Assembly (NCBI RefSeq): GCF_012275515.1 | Contig: NZ_JAAZQL010000004.1 | Span: forward strand, 434,001-498,000 | Source: Novosphingobium sp. SG707 | GTDB lineage: Bacteria; Pseudomonadota; Alphaproteobacteria; Sphingomonadales; Sphingomonadaceae | Direction of reading: 5' to 3' | Length of the DNA stretch: 64,000 nt | Part shown: positions 9,682 through 18,842 of the stretch, one piece after another | Position numbering within the stretch: the stretch's first letter is position 1 | Layout: every line of letters begins with the position of its first letter | Program-made: the position numbers and the translations under genes | Notes under the pieces: generated by a model | The model's database searches: none | What the model was told of the DNA's origin: nothing | What the model saw: only the letters and a program-made list of their open reading frames with translations

Positions 9682-10748
9682 GCAAAGCCCATTGGCGCAT
9701 GGCCGCGCTGCTGGCGGCGGGCTTGCTGGTGATGGGGGCACCCGGCGCATGGGCGCAGACGGCCAAGAACCGCCCGCGCGCCGGGGTCGAGGGCGATCTG
9801 CCCACCCCCCTGCCGCTGGAGGAGGAGAGCGAGCATATCGTGGTGCCGGGCGAAACGCTGGGCGGCATCGCGCATCGGGCCAAGGTGCCCAAGATCCTGA
9901 TTATCGAGGCCAACCACCTCAAGGCGCCGCATTATGCGGTCCATGCCGGGCAAAAGCTGTTTCTGCCGCGCACACGCCATCATGCGGTCAAGGCGGGCGA
10001 GACCGGTTTCGACATCGCCTATCGCTATGGCGTGTCCTATTCCTCGATCGCGGTGGCCAATGGGCTGGAGCCCAATGCCCGGCTGCATGAAGGGCAAAAG
10101 CTGCTGATCCCCACCGTGCTGAAACCGGACAATTCGGCCAGGACAGCCAAGGCTGACACCAAGACGGCAAAATCTCCCGACGAGGCCCCAGACGGCGACA
10201 AGGACGAAGCGAAATCAGACGCCCGCCCCCGCTTCCTCTGGCCGATGGAAGGGCGGATGCGGCGCGGTTTCGTGGCCAAGACGCGCGATGCGGGCGGCGG
10301 CGATTTCCACAACGGCCTCGATCTGGTCGCGCCCGAGGGCGAAACCGTGCGCACCAGCGCGCCGGGCGAGGTGATCTTTGCCGGGCGCGAACCCGACAGT
10401 TTCGGCAATCTGGTGGTGATCGACCATGGCAAGGGATGGCAGACCGCCTATGGCTTCCTCTCCAAGCTGACGGTCAAGCGGGGCCACAGCGTCAAGGCGC
10501 ATGAACGGATCGGGCTGGTCGGCCATTCGGGCCGGGCCACGCGCGACGAATTGCATTTCGAGATCCGCCGCAATGACGATCCGGTCAATCCCCTGCCCCT
10601 GCTGCCCCGCCGCGATGCGCCCAAGGGCGAGAAGAAAGAGGACGCCGCCGCCGCGCAAAAGGCGCTGACCGAGGGCAAAAAGGGCGCGGGCAAGGTGCCG
10701 GGCAAACCCGAGACGCCGTCTCCCATCGGGAAAAAGCCCGCCCGATGA
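9678..10748 (+). CDS. NlpD-like LysM/M23 envelope protein, degenerate LytM domain
   Basis: 356 residues. Signal peptide (ends GAWAQ), two LysM modules (about 55-100 and 103-150) that bind peptidoglycan, a Lys/Asp-rich linker, then an M23/LytM domain. HNGLD and LHFEIR keep the zinc-ligand positions. The catalytic histidines normally in YxHL and HLHFE are replaced (TAYGFLS and DELHFE). This pattern is typical of EnvC/NlpD-type factors that activate amidases rather than cut peptidoglycan. It is coupled to surE and to the next gene by ATGA overlaps. The Lys/Pro-rich C-terminal tail is low complexity. Confidence 0.9.
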   Translation: MSKAHWRMAALLAAGLLVMGAPGAWAQTAKNRPRAGVEGDLPTPLPLEEESEHIVVPGETLGGIAHRAKVPKILIIEANHLKAPHYAVHAGQKLFLPRTRHHAVKAGETGFDIAYRYGVSYSSIAVANGLEPNARLHEGQKLLIPTVLKPDNSARTAKADTKTAKSPDEAPDGDKDEAKSDARPRFLWPMEGRMRRGFVAKTRDAGGGDFHNGLDLVAPEGETVRTSAPGEVIFAGREPDSFGNLVVIDHGKGWQTAYGFLSKLTVKRGHSVKAHERIGLVGHSGRATRDELHFEIRRNDDPVNPLPLLPRRDAPKGEKKEDAAAAQKALTEGKKGAGKVPGKPETPSPIGKKPAR

Positions 10749-11068
10749 GCCCGACCCGCCTTGCCACCTATGGTACGCTGGGGCCGGGCAGGCCGAACCA
10801 TCACCAGATCTCGGATCTGCCCGGTGTGTGGCGGCGCGGGACGGTGCGCGGGCGGCTGGTCGATTCGGGCTGGGGCGCGGCGATGGGCTTTCCCGCGCTG
10901 GTGCCGGGGGATGAGGGCGAGGTCAGCGTCGATCTGTTCGAATCGCCCGCCCTGCCCGATCACTGGGCGCGGCTTGATGCGTTTGAGGGCGAAGGTTACG
11001 AGCGCCGGACGATCATCGTACATGTCGATGGCGAGGAAGTCCTCGCCTCGATCTATGCCGCGCGTTAG
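10745..11068 (+). CDS. Gamma-glutamylcyclotransferase-like (AIG2) protein
   Basis: 107 residues. The N-terminal YGTLGPGRPNH motif matches the substrate-binding YGTL/GS loop of the GGCT/AIG2 fold, and the late FEGEGYERR motif holds the conserved glutamate and tyrosine. The family releases 5-oxoproline from gamma-glutamyl compounds; the exact substrate is unclear. It starts inside the stop of the LysM/M23 gene (ATGA overlap), so surE-nlpD-like-GGCT form a coupled operon. Confidence 0.8.
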   Translation: MSPTRLATYGTLGPGRPNHHQISDLPGVWRRGTVRGRLVDSGWGAAMGFPALVPGDEGEVSVDLFESPALPDHWARLDAFEGEGYERRTIIVHVDGEEVLASIYAAR

Positions 11069-11424
11069 GCCATAGCCCAGAACACCGTGCCCATCGCCAT
11101 GAAGGCGACAAAGACATAGCCGGCGTCGGCCGCCGCCTCGCGCCCGGCGATGCCATGGCGGCCATAGAGCGCCGCCCCCGCCGGGATCGCGATGAACAGC
11201 GCAAATCCGCCCGACATCATCCAGTAAAGCCACGGTTTCGCCGCCAGCGTTTCGGCGCCCACCCGCGCAAAATTATGCCCGATCAGCCATGCCGGAAACA
11301 CCAGCGCCAGCAAACGCAACGGCTCCGGCAATCGCGCCGCGCGCATCAGCCCATACCAAGGAAACGCCAGCAGGCCCGCCACCAGCGCCGCCACGCCAAT
11401 CGCCACCCAGTTTACCGGACCCAT
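11065..11424 (-). CDS. DUF1761-type membrane protein
   Basis: 119 residues with four predicted membrane helices (about 4-24, 38-58, 68-88 and 97-118). The opening [21 protein letters not shown] and the [12 protein letters not shown] end resemble DUF1761 proteins of unknown function. I start at MGPVNW because GGAAGGG lies 7 nt upstream. It runs convergent with the GGCT-like gene, overlapping its stop. Confidence 0.75.
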   Translation of the reverse strand: MGPVNWVAIGVAALVAGLLAFPWYGLMRAARLPEPLRLLALVFPAWLIGHNFARVGAETLAAKPWLYWMMSGGFALFIAIPAGAALYGRHGIAGREAAADAGYVFVAFMAMGTVFWAMA

Positions 11425-11498
11425 GCGTATTTCCCTTCCTTCGGCACGATTGCGCCGCAACTGGCCTTATTCGCCATTTTAGCGTAGGGGCGCAGCCC

Positions 11499-12881
11499 AT
11501 GAGTGACAAGCTGACAAAAATTCCCGAATCCCCCAAGGTTGGCATGGTCAGCCTCGGCTGCCCCAAGGCGCTGGTCGACAGCGAGCGCATCCTGACCCGC
11601 CTGCGCGCCGATGGCTATGCGTTTGCGCCCGATTATGTCGGGGCGGACGTGGTGCTGGTCAACACCTGCGGTTTCCTCGATTCGGCCAAGGAGGAATCCC
11701 TGGCCGCGATCGGCGAGGCGATTGCCGAAAACGGCCGCGTGATCGTCACCGGCTGTATGGGCAACGAGGCCGAGGTGATCCGCGCGCGTTTCCCCGATGT
11801 GCTGGCCGTCACCGGCGCGCATCAGTATGAGCAGGTGGTGGACGCGGTGCATGAGGCCGCCCCGCCCACGCGCGGGCCTTTCGTCGACCTGATCCCCGCC
11901 GGGGCCGACGGCGAGGTCAAGCTGACCCCGCGCCACTATTCCTATCTCAAGATTTCAGAGGGTTGCAACCATTCCTGCGCCTTCTGCATCATCCCGCAAC
12001 TGCGCGGCAAACTGGCCAGCCGCCGCATTGACGCGGTGCTGCGCGAGGCCGAAAAGCTGGTGGCGGCGGGGACCAAGGAACTGCTGGTCATCTCGCAGGA
12101 CACCTCGGCCTATGGCGTGGATATCCGCCATGAAAGCCGGACGTGGAAGGACCGCGAGGTCCGCGCCCATATGACCGATCTGGCCCGTGAACTGGGGCAA
12201 TTGCGCACACCCGAGGGCGAGGCCCCGTGGGTGCGGCTGCATTATGTCTATCCCTATCCGCATGTCGATGATGTCATCCCGCTGATGGCGCAAGGTCTGA
12301 TCACGCCCTATCTCGACATCCCGTTTCAACATGCCGCGCCCAATGTCCTTCGCGCGATGAAGCGCCCGGCCAATGAGGCGCGCGTGCTGGAACGCATCAA
12401 GAAATGGCGCGAAATCTGCCCGGATCTGGCGATTCGCTCGTCCTTCGTGGTCGGCTTCCCCGGCGAGACGGAGGAGGATTTCCAATATCTGCTCGACTGG
12501 TTGGACGAGGCGCAACTGGACCGCGTGGGCGCGTTCCGGTTTGAACCGGTCGAGGGCGCGAGCGCCAATGACCTGCCCGGCGCCGTGCCCGAGGCGGTGA
12601 AGGAAGAACGCTATACCAGGTTAATGGAAAAGACCGAGGCGATCAGCGCCGCTCGGCTTCAGGCCAAGGTGGGCCGCGTGATTCGCGTCATCATCGACGA
12701 AGTGGGCGAACCGGACGAGGATGGCGACATCGGCGCCACCGGCCGCAGCCAGGCCGATGCCCCCGAGATCGACGGACAGGTGCTTTTGCGCGATGTGCCG
12801 CAGGATCTGAAATCGGGCGATATCGTTGACGTGCTGATCGAAGATGCTGATGCGCATGACCTTTTTGGGGTGATTGCGTAA
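11499..12881 (+). CDS. rimO: Ribosomal protein S12 methylthiotransferase
   Basis: 460 residues, a radical-SAM methylthiotransferase that modifies Asp of ribosomal protein S12. Domain order: UPF0004 domain with its iron-sulfur cysteines (SLGCPK, NTCGFLD, VTGCMG), radical SAM domain with CxxxCxxC ([14 protein letters not shown]), and a C-terminal TRAM domain (about 395-458). TAGGGG precedes the ATG; the much longer open frame upstream overlaps the divergent gene and is not used. It is followed by a strong terminator at 13000. Confidence 0.96.
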   Translation: MSDKLTKIPESPKVGMVSLGCPKALVDSERILTRLRADGYAFAPDYVGADVVLVNTCGFLDSAKEESLAAIGEAIAENGRVIVTGCMGNEAEVIRARFPDVLAVTGAHQYEQVVDAVHEAAPPTRGPFVDLIPAGADGEVKLTPRHYSYLKISEGCNHSCAFCIIPQLRGKLASRRIDAVLREAEKLVAAGTKELLVISQDTSAYGVDIRHESRTWKDREVRAHMTDLARELGQLRTPEGEAPWVRLHYVYPYPHVDDVIPLMAQGLITPYLDIPFQHAAPNVLRAMKRPANEARVLERIKKWREICPDLAIRSSFVVGFPGETEEDFQYLLDWLDEAQLDRVGAFRFEPVEGASANDLPGAVPEAVKEERYTRLMEKTEAISAARLQAKVGRVIRVIIDEVGEPDEDGDIGATGRSQADAPEIDGQVLLRDVPQDLKSGDIVDVLIEDADAHDLFGVIA

Positions 12882-12999
12882 AGGACATCCCATTCCTTGC
12901 GTTTTTCGCAACAATCGACGCGCTTTTCGCATTTGCAATAGTCAGCGTTGTCAGGCTTAAGGAGCGGGCCTTTTAGGCATCCTCTCCCAAAACTTCCAA

Positions 13000-13024
13000 A
13001 GCCCGGCTCCGGCCGGGTTTTTTT
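13000..13024 (+). terminator. Rho-independent terminator after rimO
   Basis: CCCGGC-TCCG-GCCGGG stem-loop (13002-13017) followed by seven T residues. About 120 nt after the rimO stop. Confidence 0.9.
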
Positions 13025-13122
13025 GCCCCCAATCCGCCGCCATTGGATTCTGGCAAGATTTGCACAGTTTTGCCCTTTTTCCCGCCTTGCCGCGCCGCGC
13101 CACTCTGCTTACCCCTATCGGC

Positions 13123-13899
13123 ATGGTTGAATCAGCTTCTCCCTCGCCCCGCATCTTCACCGCTGCGCTGGTGGTGATTGGCGACGAAATTCTTTCCGGC
13201 CGCACGCAGGACAAGAATATCGCCCAGATCGCGAGCTGGCTGGGGGTTCAGGGCATCCGCCTGCGCGAGGTGCGGGTGGTGGCCGACGATACGGACGCGA
13301 TTGTCGAGGCGGTCAACACCCTGCGCGTGCGCAACGATTACCTTTTCACCACCGGCGGCATCGGCCCGACGCATGATGACATCACCGTGGACGCCATCGC
13401 GCAGGCGCTGGGCGTGCCGGTCGTGGTCCATCCCGAGGCGCGCCAGATTCTGGCCGACTATTATGCCTCGCGCGGCAGCGAATTGACCGAGATGCGGCTG
13501 CGCATGGCCCGCGTGCCCGAGGGGGCGGGGCTGATCCCCAACCGCTATTCGGGCGCGCCAGGCATCCATTGGGGCAATATCTATATCATGGCGGGCGTGC
13601 CGATGATTACGGCGGGCATGCTCGATGCGCTCACCGGATCGCTGGAGGGCGGGTTGCCGGTGCTGGCCGAAACAGTCGGCTGCTGGGTGGGCGAGAGCGA
13701 GGTGGTGCAATTGCTGGCCCAGACCGAGAAGGACCATGAGGGCGTCTCGATCGGCTCCTATCCCTTTTTCCGCGAGGGGCGCACGGGTTCGAATTTCGTG
13801 ATCCGATCGACCGATGCCGAGCAACTGGCCGCCTGCGTGACAGCCCTCTCGGCGGCGCTGGAGGCGATGGGGCGCGATCCGGTGCTGGGCGGGATCTGA
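13123..13899 (+). CDS. MoaB/CinA-type molybdopterin-binding domain protein
   Basis: 258 residues. The MoaB/Mog (CinA N-terminal) fold is recognised from VVIGDEILSGRTQDKN and TTGGIGPTHDD. Members bind molybdopterin or hydrolyse pyrophosphate in ADP-ribose or CoA; proteins of this length lacking the C-terminal deamidase of CinA are common in alphaproteobacteria. I start at MVESASPSPR, where homology begins; the RBS is poor. The stop TGA overlaps the next gene's ATG by one base. Confidence 0.85.
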   Translation: MVESASPSPRIFTAALVVIGDEILSGRTQDKNIAQIASWLGVQGIRLREVRVVADDTDAIVEAVNTLRVRNDYLFTTGGIGPTHDDITVDAIAQALGVPVVVHPEARQILADYYASRGSELTEMRLRMARVPEGAGLIPNRYSGAPGIHWGNIYIMAGVPMITAGMLDALTGSLEGGLPVLAETVGCWVGESEVVQLLAQTEKDHEGVSIGSYPFFREGRTGSNFVIRSTDAEQLAACVTALSAALEAMGRDPVLGGI

Positions 13900-14432
13900 T
13901 GTTGCCCCTTGCTTTGCTCTACCCGCTGCTGTTGGCCCATGCCGGGTCGCTGCCTGCGTTTGAGGCTACGCTCGCCGCGCAGGACAGCGCGACCGCCGCG
14001 CTTGGCCAATGGTGTCAGGCGCGCCATCTGGCCGATCCGGCCACCATCAAGGCCGCTCAGGTCAAGGGCGAGGACACCATGCCCCCGCCCGATCTGGACG
14101 AGACGCTCAAACTCTCCGAGAATCAGGAACCGGCCCATCGCCATGTCCGCCTGTCCTGCGGCGGCAAGGTTCTGTCCGAGGCGCATAATTGGTACGCGCG
14201 CCAGAGGCTGACCCCGGCGATGAACCTGACGCTGGACACCACCGATACACCCTTTGGCAAGGTGGCTGGCCCGCTGGGCTTTACCCGCGAAAGGCTGGGC
14301 GCGGTGCGCGGCGCGGCGCCGGGCTGCCCGCGCGACACGGTGCTTTCGCATCGCGCGTTGCTGCGCCTTCCCGATGGTTCGCCGCTCGCGCTGGTGGTGG
14401 AATGCTATACGCCTGCGGTATTGCGTAAATAG
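13899..14432 (+). CDS. Hypothetical secreted protein, possible chorismate-lyase-like fold
   Basis: 177 residues with a short hydrophobic start (MLPLALLYPLLLAHAG) that could be a signal or membrane anchor. The C-terminal half (WYARQRLTPAMNLTLDTT, TPFGKVAGPLGF, VLSHRALLRL) recalls chorismate-lyase/UTRA-like proteins, but this is a weak visual match. It directly follows the MoaB-type gene (ATGTTG overlapping TGATG), so the two are probably co-expressed. Confidence 0.55.
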   Translation: MLPLALLYPLLLAHAGSLPAFEATLAAQDSATAALGQWCQARHLADPATIKAAQVKGEDTMPPPDLDETLKLSENQEPAHRHVRLSCGGKVLSEAHNWYARQRLTPAMNLTLDTTDTPFGKVAGPLGFTRERLGAVRGAAPGCPRDTVLSHRALLRLPDGSPLALVVECYTPAVLRK

Positions 14433-14473
14433 CGCAGCTTGCAGAATTGCCCTTTCCGCCCTACCTTTAGCCG

Positions 14474-15034
14474 ATGATTGAAGCGCAATCCCTTGCCGGA
14501 CGCCTGCTGCTGGCCATGCCGGGTATGCCCGATCCGCGCTTTGAAGAAGCGGTGCTGGCGCTGTGCATGCATGACAAGGACGGCGCGCTGGGCATTGGCG
14601 TGGGCCAGGTGCTCGAAGGCGTCACGCTGCACAATCTGCTCGACGATCTGAACATTCCCACTGGATTCGCCCCCGATTGCGAAGTGCATCATGGCGGCCC
14701 GGTCGAACCGCAGCGCGGTTTTGTCCTGCACAGCCCCGACTGGAAGGGCGAAGGCACGCTGCTGGTCAGCGATCAGTGGAGCCTGACGGGCAGCCGCGAC
14801 ATTCTGGCGGCCATTGCCGAGGGGCGCGGACCGGCGCGCTGGCTGGTGGCGCTGGGCTATGCCGGATGGGGCGAGGCGCAATTGGACGCCGAAATGCGCC
14901 AGCATGGCTGGTACGCCGCCGAAGGGCGCGGCGCGATCCTGTTCGACCACCCGTTTGAGGCGCGGTGGAGCGCAGCCTGGCGTGCCGAGGGCATCGACCC
15001 GGCGCATCTGACCAATGTTACCGGGCGCGCCTAG
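14474..15034 (+). CDS. YqgE/AlgH family protein
   Basis: 186 residues, the usual length. Family hallmarks are LAGRLLLAMPGMPDPRF at the N-terminus, HHGGPVEPQRGFVLH in the middle and GYAGWGEAQLDAEM later. The molecular function of the family is not established. It lies 41 bp after the preceding gene and 85 bp before telA, which has its own -10 box. Confidence 0.92.
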   Translation: MIEAQSLAGRLLLAMPGMPDPRFEEAVLALCMHDKDGALGIGVGQVLEGVTLHNLLDDLNIPTGFAPDCEVHHGGPVEPQRGFVLHSPDWKGEGTLLVSDQWSLTGSRDILAAIAEGRGPARWLVALGYAGWGEAQLDAEMRQHGWYAAEGRGAILFDHPFEARWSAAWRAEGIDPAHLTNVTGRA

Positions 15035-15045
15035 GGTTTTTGACC

Positions 15046-15073
15046 TTGCGGCGCACTGTCTTGCATCTATAAT
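15046..15073 (+). promoter_or_regulatory. Promoter of the telA operon
   Basis: Perfect -10 TATAAT at 15068-15073, with TTGCGG at 15046 (16-bp spacer) as a weak -35. It lies 47 nt before the telA ATG and suggests the TelA/XpaC pair is transcribed separately from yqgE. Confidence 0.55.
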
Positions 15074-15119
15074 ACACATCGGTTTTAAAAACGAGGCCGG
15101 TTCTGAAAACGAGGATAGT

Positions 15120-16316
15120 ATGGCGAGCACGGTTGAAGCCCCCGCGATTACCCTGACCCCGCCCGATCCGGTGCCGGTGGTGGCCCCCGCGCAGGCCGCA
15201 GGGCTTGTCCCGCTGGGCGCCGAGCAGAAGAGCAAGCTGGATGAAAAGGTCGATGGTTTCATTGCCGACCTGATCGCGCAGGACACCAATTCACCCGAAT
15301 TCGGCAAGCGCATCGACCAGTTGACGAGCATGGGCCGCAAGGAAATCGCTGCAGCTTCGGGCATGTCGAACCGGTTTCTGGATCGGCCCGTGCGCGCGAT
15401 GGACAAGGATCAGGGCGTGGGCGCCAATCTGATCGAATTGCGCCGCACGGTCGAGGCGCTTGATCCGGCCAAGGCGGGCAAATTGTCGCCGGGCAAGAAG
15501 CTGTTCGGCCTCATCCCCTTCGGCAATTCGATGCAGAAATATTTCGACGGCTATGTGTCGAGCCAGGGCCATATCAAGGCGATCCTCGACAAGCTTGCCA
15601 GCGGCAAGGACGAGCTGTTGATGGACAATGCGGCCATCGACGTCGAGCGCTCCAAACTGTGGGAGGCGATGGGTAATCTGGAGCAGATGATCCATATCTC
15701 CAAGAAGCTGGACGAGAAAATCGAGGAGAAGGCGAGCGATCTGGACGCGACCGATCCGGCCAAGGCCAAGGCTTTGCGCGAATCCGCCCTGTTCTACACC
15801 CGCCAGCGGACGCAGGATCTACTGACCCAAATGGCCGTGACGGTGCAGGGCTATCTGGCGCTCGATCTGGTCAAGAAGAACAATGTCGAGCTGGTCAAGG
15901 GCGTCGACCGCGCCAGCACAACCACGGTGGCCGCGCTGCGCACGGCAGTGACCGTGGCGCAGGCGATGACCAACCAGCGTCTTGTGCTGCAACAGATCAC
16001 GGCGCTGAACGAGACGACGGCCAATATCATCGATTCGACCAGCACCCTGCTGAAGGAACAGACCGGCCAGATCCACCAGCAGGCCGCCGCCAGCACGATC
16101 CCCGTCGAAACGCTGCAGCGCGCGTTCCAGAACATCTATGACACGATGGACACGATCGACACGTTCAAGATCAAGGCGCTCGATTCGATGAAGCAGACCG
16201 TCAACACGCTGTCGGCCGAGGTCGAAAAGTCCAAGGGCTATATCGCCCGCGCTCAGGGCCAGTCCTCGGCGCAGGTGGCCCATGACGGTCCCTCGCTGCT
16301 CAGCCTTGAAGGATAA
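15120..16316 (+). CDS. telA: TelA/KlaA-family toxic-anion resistance protein
   Basis: 398 residues, mostly alpha-helical. The TelA signature is clear from about residue 120 on: LIPFGNSMQKYFDGYVSSQ, NAAIDVERSKLWEAMGNL, TVAQAMTNQRLVLQQI and DTFKIKALDSMKQTVNTL. Founding members were linked to tellurite resistance; chromosomal copies are thought to act in envelope stress or membrane maintenance. GAGGA precedes the ATG. It forms a two-gene operon with the downstream XpaC-like gene, a pairing also known in Firmicutes. Confidence 0.88.
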   Translation: MASTVEAPAITLTPPDPVPVVAPAQAAGLVPLGAEQKSKLDEKVDGFIADLIAQDTNSPEFGKRIDQLTSMGRKEIAAASGMSNRFLDRPVRAMDKDQGVGANLIELRRTVEALDPAKAGKLSPGKKLFGLIPFGNSMQKYFDGYVSSQGHIKAILDKLASGKDELLMDNAAIDVERSKLWEAMGNLEQMIHISKKLDEKIEEKASDLDATDPAKAKALRESALFYTRQRTQDLLTQMAVTVQGYLALDLVKKNNVELVKGVDRASTTTVAALRTAVTVAQAMTNQRLVLQQITALNETTANIIDSTSTLLKEQTGQIHQQAAASTIPVETLQRAFQNIYDTMDTIDTFKIKALDSMKQTVNTLSAEVEKSKGYIARAQGQSSAQVAHDGPSLLSLEG

Positions 16317-16318
16317 GC

Positions 16319-17068
16319 ATGGCCGATAATTCCGCCCATAACAGCGACGCCATCCTTGCCGCCGCGCGCGCCTCGCTGAACGACCAGCGCGCGGGCGGGC
16401 GGCGCGTGACCGGCAAGCCCATCGGCCAGCGTTCGGCCGCGCTGCGCCGCAGCGGACAAAAGCGCAAGGCCGCCGCGCTGGCCTTGAGCGTGGTGGTGGC
16501 GATCATGCTGATCAATCTGGTGATCGGCCTGTTCTCGGGCATCCTGCATCTGCTGGGCTGGCTGTCCTATGGCGCGGTGGCGGCGGTGTTGGTGGCAGTG
16601 ATCTGGATGCTGATGCGCGACCGGGCAGTGCCGGTGCCCAGCCTTGAAACGCTGCGCGCCGCGCCCGCGCGCCAGTTGGTCGGGCAGACGCAGGTATGGC
16701 TGGAGGCGCAGCGCCCTGCCCTGCCCGCCCCGGCGCTCGATCTGGTCGGGCGGATCGGCGGGCAATTGGATGGGCTGGCGCTGCAGCTTGACCGGATGGA
16801 TGAAAATGCGCCCGCCGTGGGGCAGGTCCGGCAATTGGTGGGCGAACATCTGCCCAAGCTGGTCAATGCCTATACCGCCGTGCCGCCTTCGCTGCGCGGA
16901 CAAGCCCATGCGGGCAGCAGCCCGGATCAGCAATTGAGCGAAAGCCTGACCCGGCTGAGCGGCGAGCTGGACAGCGTGACGCGGCAATTGGCCGAGGGCA
17001 AGCTGGACGCACTGGCGATCCAGAGCCGGTTTATCGACTATAAGTATGGCGAGACGCCGGAAGGTTAA
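16319..17068 (+). CDS. XpaC-like membrane protein
   Basis: 249 residues. Two adjacent membrane helices lie at about 52-78 and 80-102. The helical cytoplasmic C-terminus (about 110-245), ending DALAIQSRFIDYKYGE, matches the pattern of XpaC-type proteins. XpaC genes are often paired with telA, as here, with a 2-bp gap. No enzymatic role is evident. It converges with and overlaps the stop of the next gene. Confidence 0.7.
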   Translation: MADNSAHNSDAILAAARASLNDQRAGGRRVTGKPIGQRSAALRRSGQKRKAAALALSVVVAIMLINLVIGLFSGILHLLGWLSYGAVAAVLVAVIWMLMRDRAVPVPSLETLRAAPARQLVGQTQVWLEAQRPALPAPALDLVGRIGGQLDGLALQLDRMDENAPAVGQVRQLVGEHLPKLVNAYTAVPPSLRGQAHAGSSPDQQLSESLTRLSGELDSVTRQLAEGKLDALAIQSRFIDYKYGETPEG

Positions 17069-17394
17069 TCCTTCACGCGCCCCGTCAGCCAGGGCAACCA
17101 GCGCAGCGCCGCAAACAGCACGACAGGCCAGAACCAGGTGGCGAGCATATCGCCCTTGGTATCCTGCCACGACCAGAGCGTGCGGAACAGCACATCGTAA
17201 AGCTCGTTGAGGCTCTCGGCCACGATCACCGCGATCAGCGGCCCGCGCGAGGCCAAAGGCCGCCGCATCACCACCGCAGCACCCAGCCAGATGGCCAGAC
17301 CGACATAGGTATGGACAATCTTGTCGGGATACTGGGGCGCGAACGTATCCACGATCCAGTCCATCAGGCGGCCATAATCAGTGATATGCAGCAT
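17065..17394 (-). CDS. Hypothetical inner-membrane protein
   Basis: 109 residues with three to four hydrophobic segments (for example IVHTYVGLAIWLGAAVVM and MLATWFWPVVLFAALRW). I start at MLHITDYGRLMDW with GAAGG upstream. The VAESLNELYD and WSWQDTKGD motifs look conserved but I cannot name the family; VanZ-like proteins are a loose alternative. Confidence 0.6.
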   Translation of the reverse strand: MLHITDYGRLMDWIVDTFAPQYPDKIVHTYVGLAIWLGAAVVMRRPLASRGPLIAVIVAESLNELYDVLFRTLWSWQDTKGDMLATWFWPVVLFAALRWLPWLTGRVKD

Positions 17395-17448
17395 CGGCCT
17401 TCTATGCTGCACCGCACAAAGGGCGTCCAGCAAATTCTCGACCGCAAA

Positions 17449-17478
17449 GGAAAAGGGCCGGAAAAGGTTGCCCTTTCC
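17449..17478 (-). terminator. Terminator of the rplK-rplA operon
   Basis: On the minus strand, GGAAAGGGC / GCCCTTTTCC form a stem with an 11-nt loop, followed by TTTG. It lies about 50 nt after the rplA stop. Confidence 0.75.
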
Positions 17479-17530
17479 CGACCCTTGATTCCGTCCATCC
17501 GACGATGAAGCGGATCAGCCGACGATGGAA

Positions 17531-18232
17531 TTAACCACCGTGAACTTCGGCCAGATCCACCTTGATGCCCGGACCCTGCGAGGTCGACAGGCCGATCTTG
17601 CGGACATACTTGCCCTTGGCGCCGGCGGGCTTCGCCTTGACGATCGCGTCAACGAAAGCGTCAAAGTTGGCGCGCAGAGCTTCGTCCGAGAACGAGAGCT
17701 TGCCGATGCCGCCGTGGATGATACCGGCCTTTTCGACGCGGAATTCGATCTGACCGCCCTTGGCAGCCTTGACCGCTTCGGCAACGTTCGGCGTCACAGT
17801 GCCCAGCTTGGGGTTCGGCATCAGGCCCTTGGGGCCCAGCAGCTTGCCCAGACGGCCCACGATGCCCATCATGTCGGGCGTGGCGATGACGCGACCGTAG
17901 TCGAGATTGCCGGCCTGCATGTCTTCGAGCAGGTCTTCGGCGCCAACGCGGTCTGCGCCAGCGGCCAGAGCCGCTTCAGCCTTGTCGCCACGTGCGAACA
18001 CGGCAACCTTCACGTCCTTGCCGGTGCCCGAGGGCAGCGTGACCATGCCGCGGACCATCTGGTCGGCGTGGCGGGGGTCAACGCCCAGGTTCATCGAGAT
18101 TTCGAGCGTTTCGTCATACTTGGCGCTCTTGAGTTCGCGCAGCAGCGCGATGGCATCGTTGATGCCGTGCAGATTCTGGTTGTCGCCCAGCTTCTCGGCG
18201 AGCGACTTCTGCTTCTTGGTCAGCTTGGCCAT
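17531..18232 (-). CDS. rplA: 50S ribosomal protein L1
   Basis: 233 residues, standard length. L1 hallmarks: [47 protein letters not shown] and [17 protein letters not shown]. It binds 23S rRNA at the L1 stalk and in many bacteria represses its own operon by binding the mRNA leader. It lies 3 bp downstream of rplK. Confidence 0.98.
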   Translation of the reverse strand: MAKLTKKQKSLAEKLGDNQNLHGINDAIALLRELKSAKYDETLEISMNLGVDPRHADQMVRGMVTLPSGTGKDVKVAVFARGDKAEAALAAGADRVGAEDLLEDMQAGNLDYGRVIATPDMMGIVGRLGKLLGPKGLMPNPKLGTVTPNVAEAVKAAKGGQIEFRVEKAGIIHGGIGKLSFSDEALRANFDAFVDAIVKAKPAGAKGKYVRKIGLSTSQGPGIKVDLAEVHGG

Positions 18233-18235
18233 GTC

Positions 18236-18667
18236 TTAGCCCTCCACAACCTGAATGCCCATGGCGCGGGCCGAACCGGCGATGATCTTGACAGCCGCGT
18301 CCAGATCGTTGGCGTTCAGGTCCTTCATCTTGGCCTGAGCGATTTCAGCGAGCTGAGCGTGGGTGATCTTGCCGGCCGAATCCTTGCCCGGAGCCTTCGA
18401 ACCCGACTTCAGGCCCAGCGCCTTCTTGATGAAGAAGGTGGCGGGCGGGGTCTTGGTCACGAACGAGAACGACTTGTCCGAATAAACCGTGATCACGGTG
18501 GGCAGCGGGGTGCCGGGCTCGACGCCCTGGGTGGCCGCGTTGAATTCCTTACAGAAACCCATGATGTTGACGCCGCGCTGACCCAGAGCCGGGCCGATCG
18601 GCGGGCTGGGCTTGGCTTGGCCGGCTGCGATCTGCAGCTTGATATAACCGTCAATTTTCTTGGCCAC
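18236..18667 (-). CDS. rplK: 50S ribosomal protein L11
   Basis: 143 residues. N-terminal [20 protein letters not shown] is the proline-rich L11 signature; the C-terminal rRNA-binding domain ends MGIQVVEG. It builds the GTPase-associated centre with 23S rRNA. secE-nusG, which usually precede rplK, are not upstream here, and rplJ-rplL do not follow rplA; the gene has its own promoter. Confidence 0.98.
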   Translation of the reverse strand: MAKKIDGYIKLQIAAGQAKPSPPIGPALGQRGVNIMGFCKEFNAATQGVEPGTPLPTVITVYSDKSFSFVTKTPPATFFIKKALGLKSGSKAPGKDSAGKITHAQLAEIAQAKMKDLNANDLDAAVKIIAGSARAMGIQVVEG

Positions 18668-18801
18668 GATGGCCTCCTTTCATCCTGTACGAGCCGGCGG
18701 GCCGACCCTTCAGATCAAGCGGTCGAACGGCGCCCGAAGGCCCCTCCCGCGCGGAAATACCGAAAGAATCGGGCAAGCCCGCCTCATTCGGCAAGCGGTG
18801 G

Positions 18802-18829
18802 CCCATACAGCTTTGTCGGGTAATTGCAA
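18802..18829 (-). promoter_or_regulatory. Promoter of rplK-rplA
   Basis: Minus-strand TTGCAA (18824-18829), 16-bp spacer, TATGGG (18802-18807). It gives a 5' UTR of about 125 nt, long enough for an L1-type autoregulatory leader. Confidence 0.55.
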
Positions 18830-18842
18830 GCGGCGCTGCGGG

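Noticed and set aside
17525..18823. 432-codon plus-strand frame over rplA and rplK
   Set aside because: Antisense of two unmistakable ribosomal protein genes.
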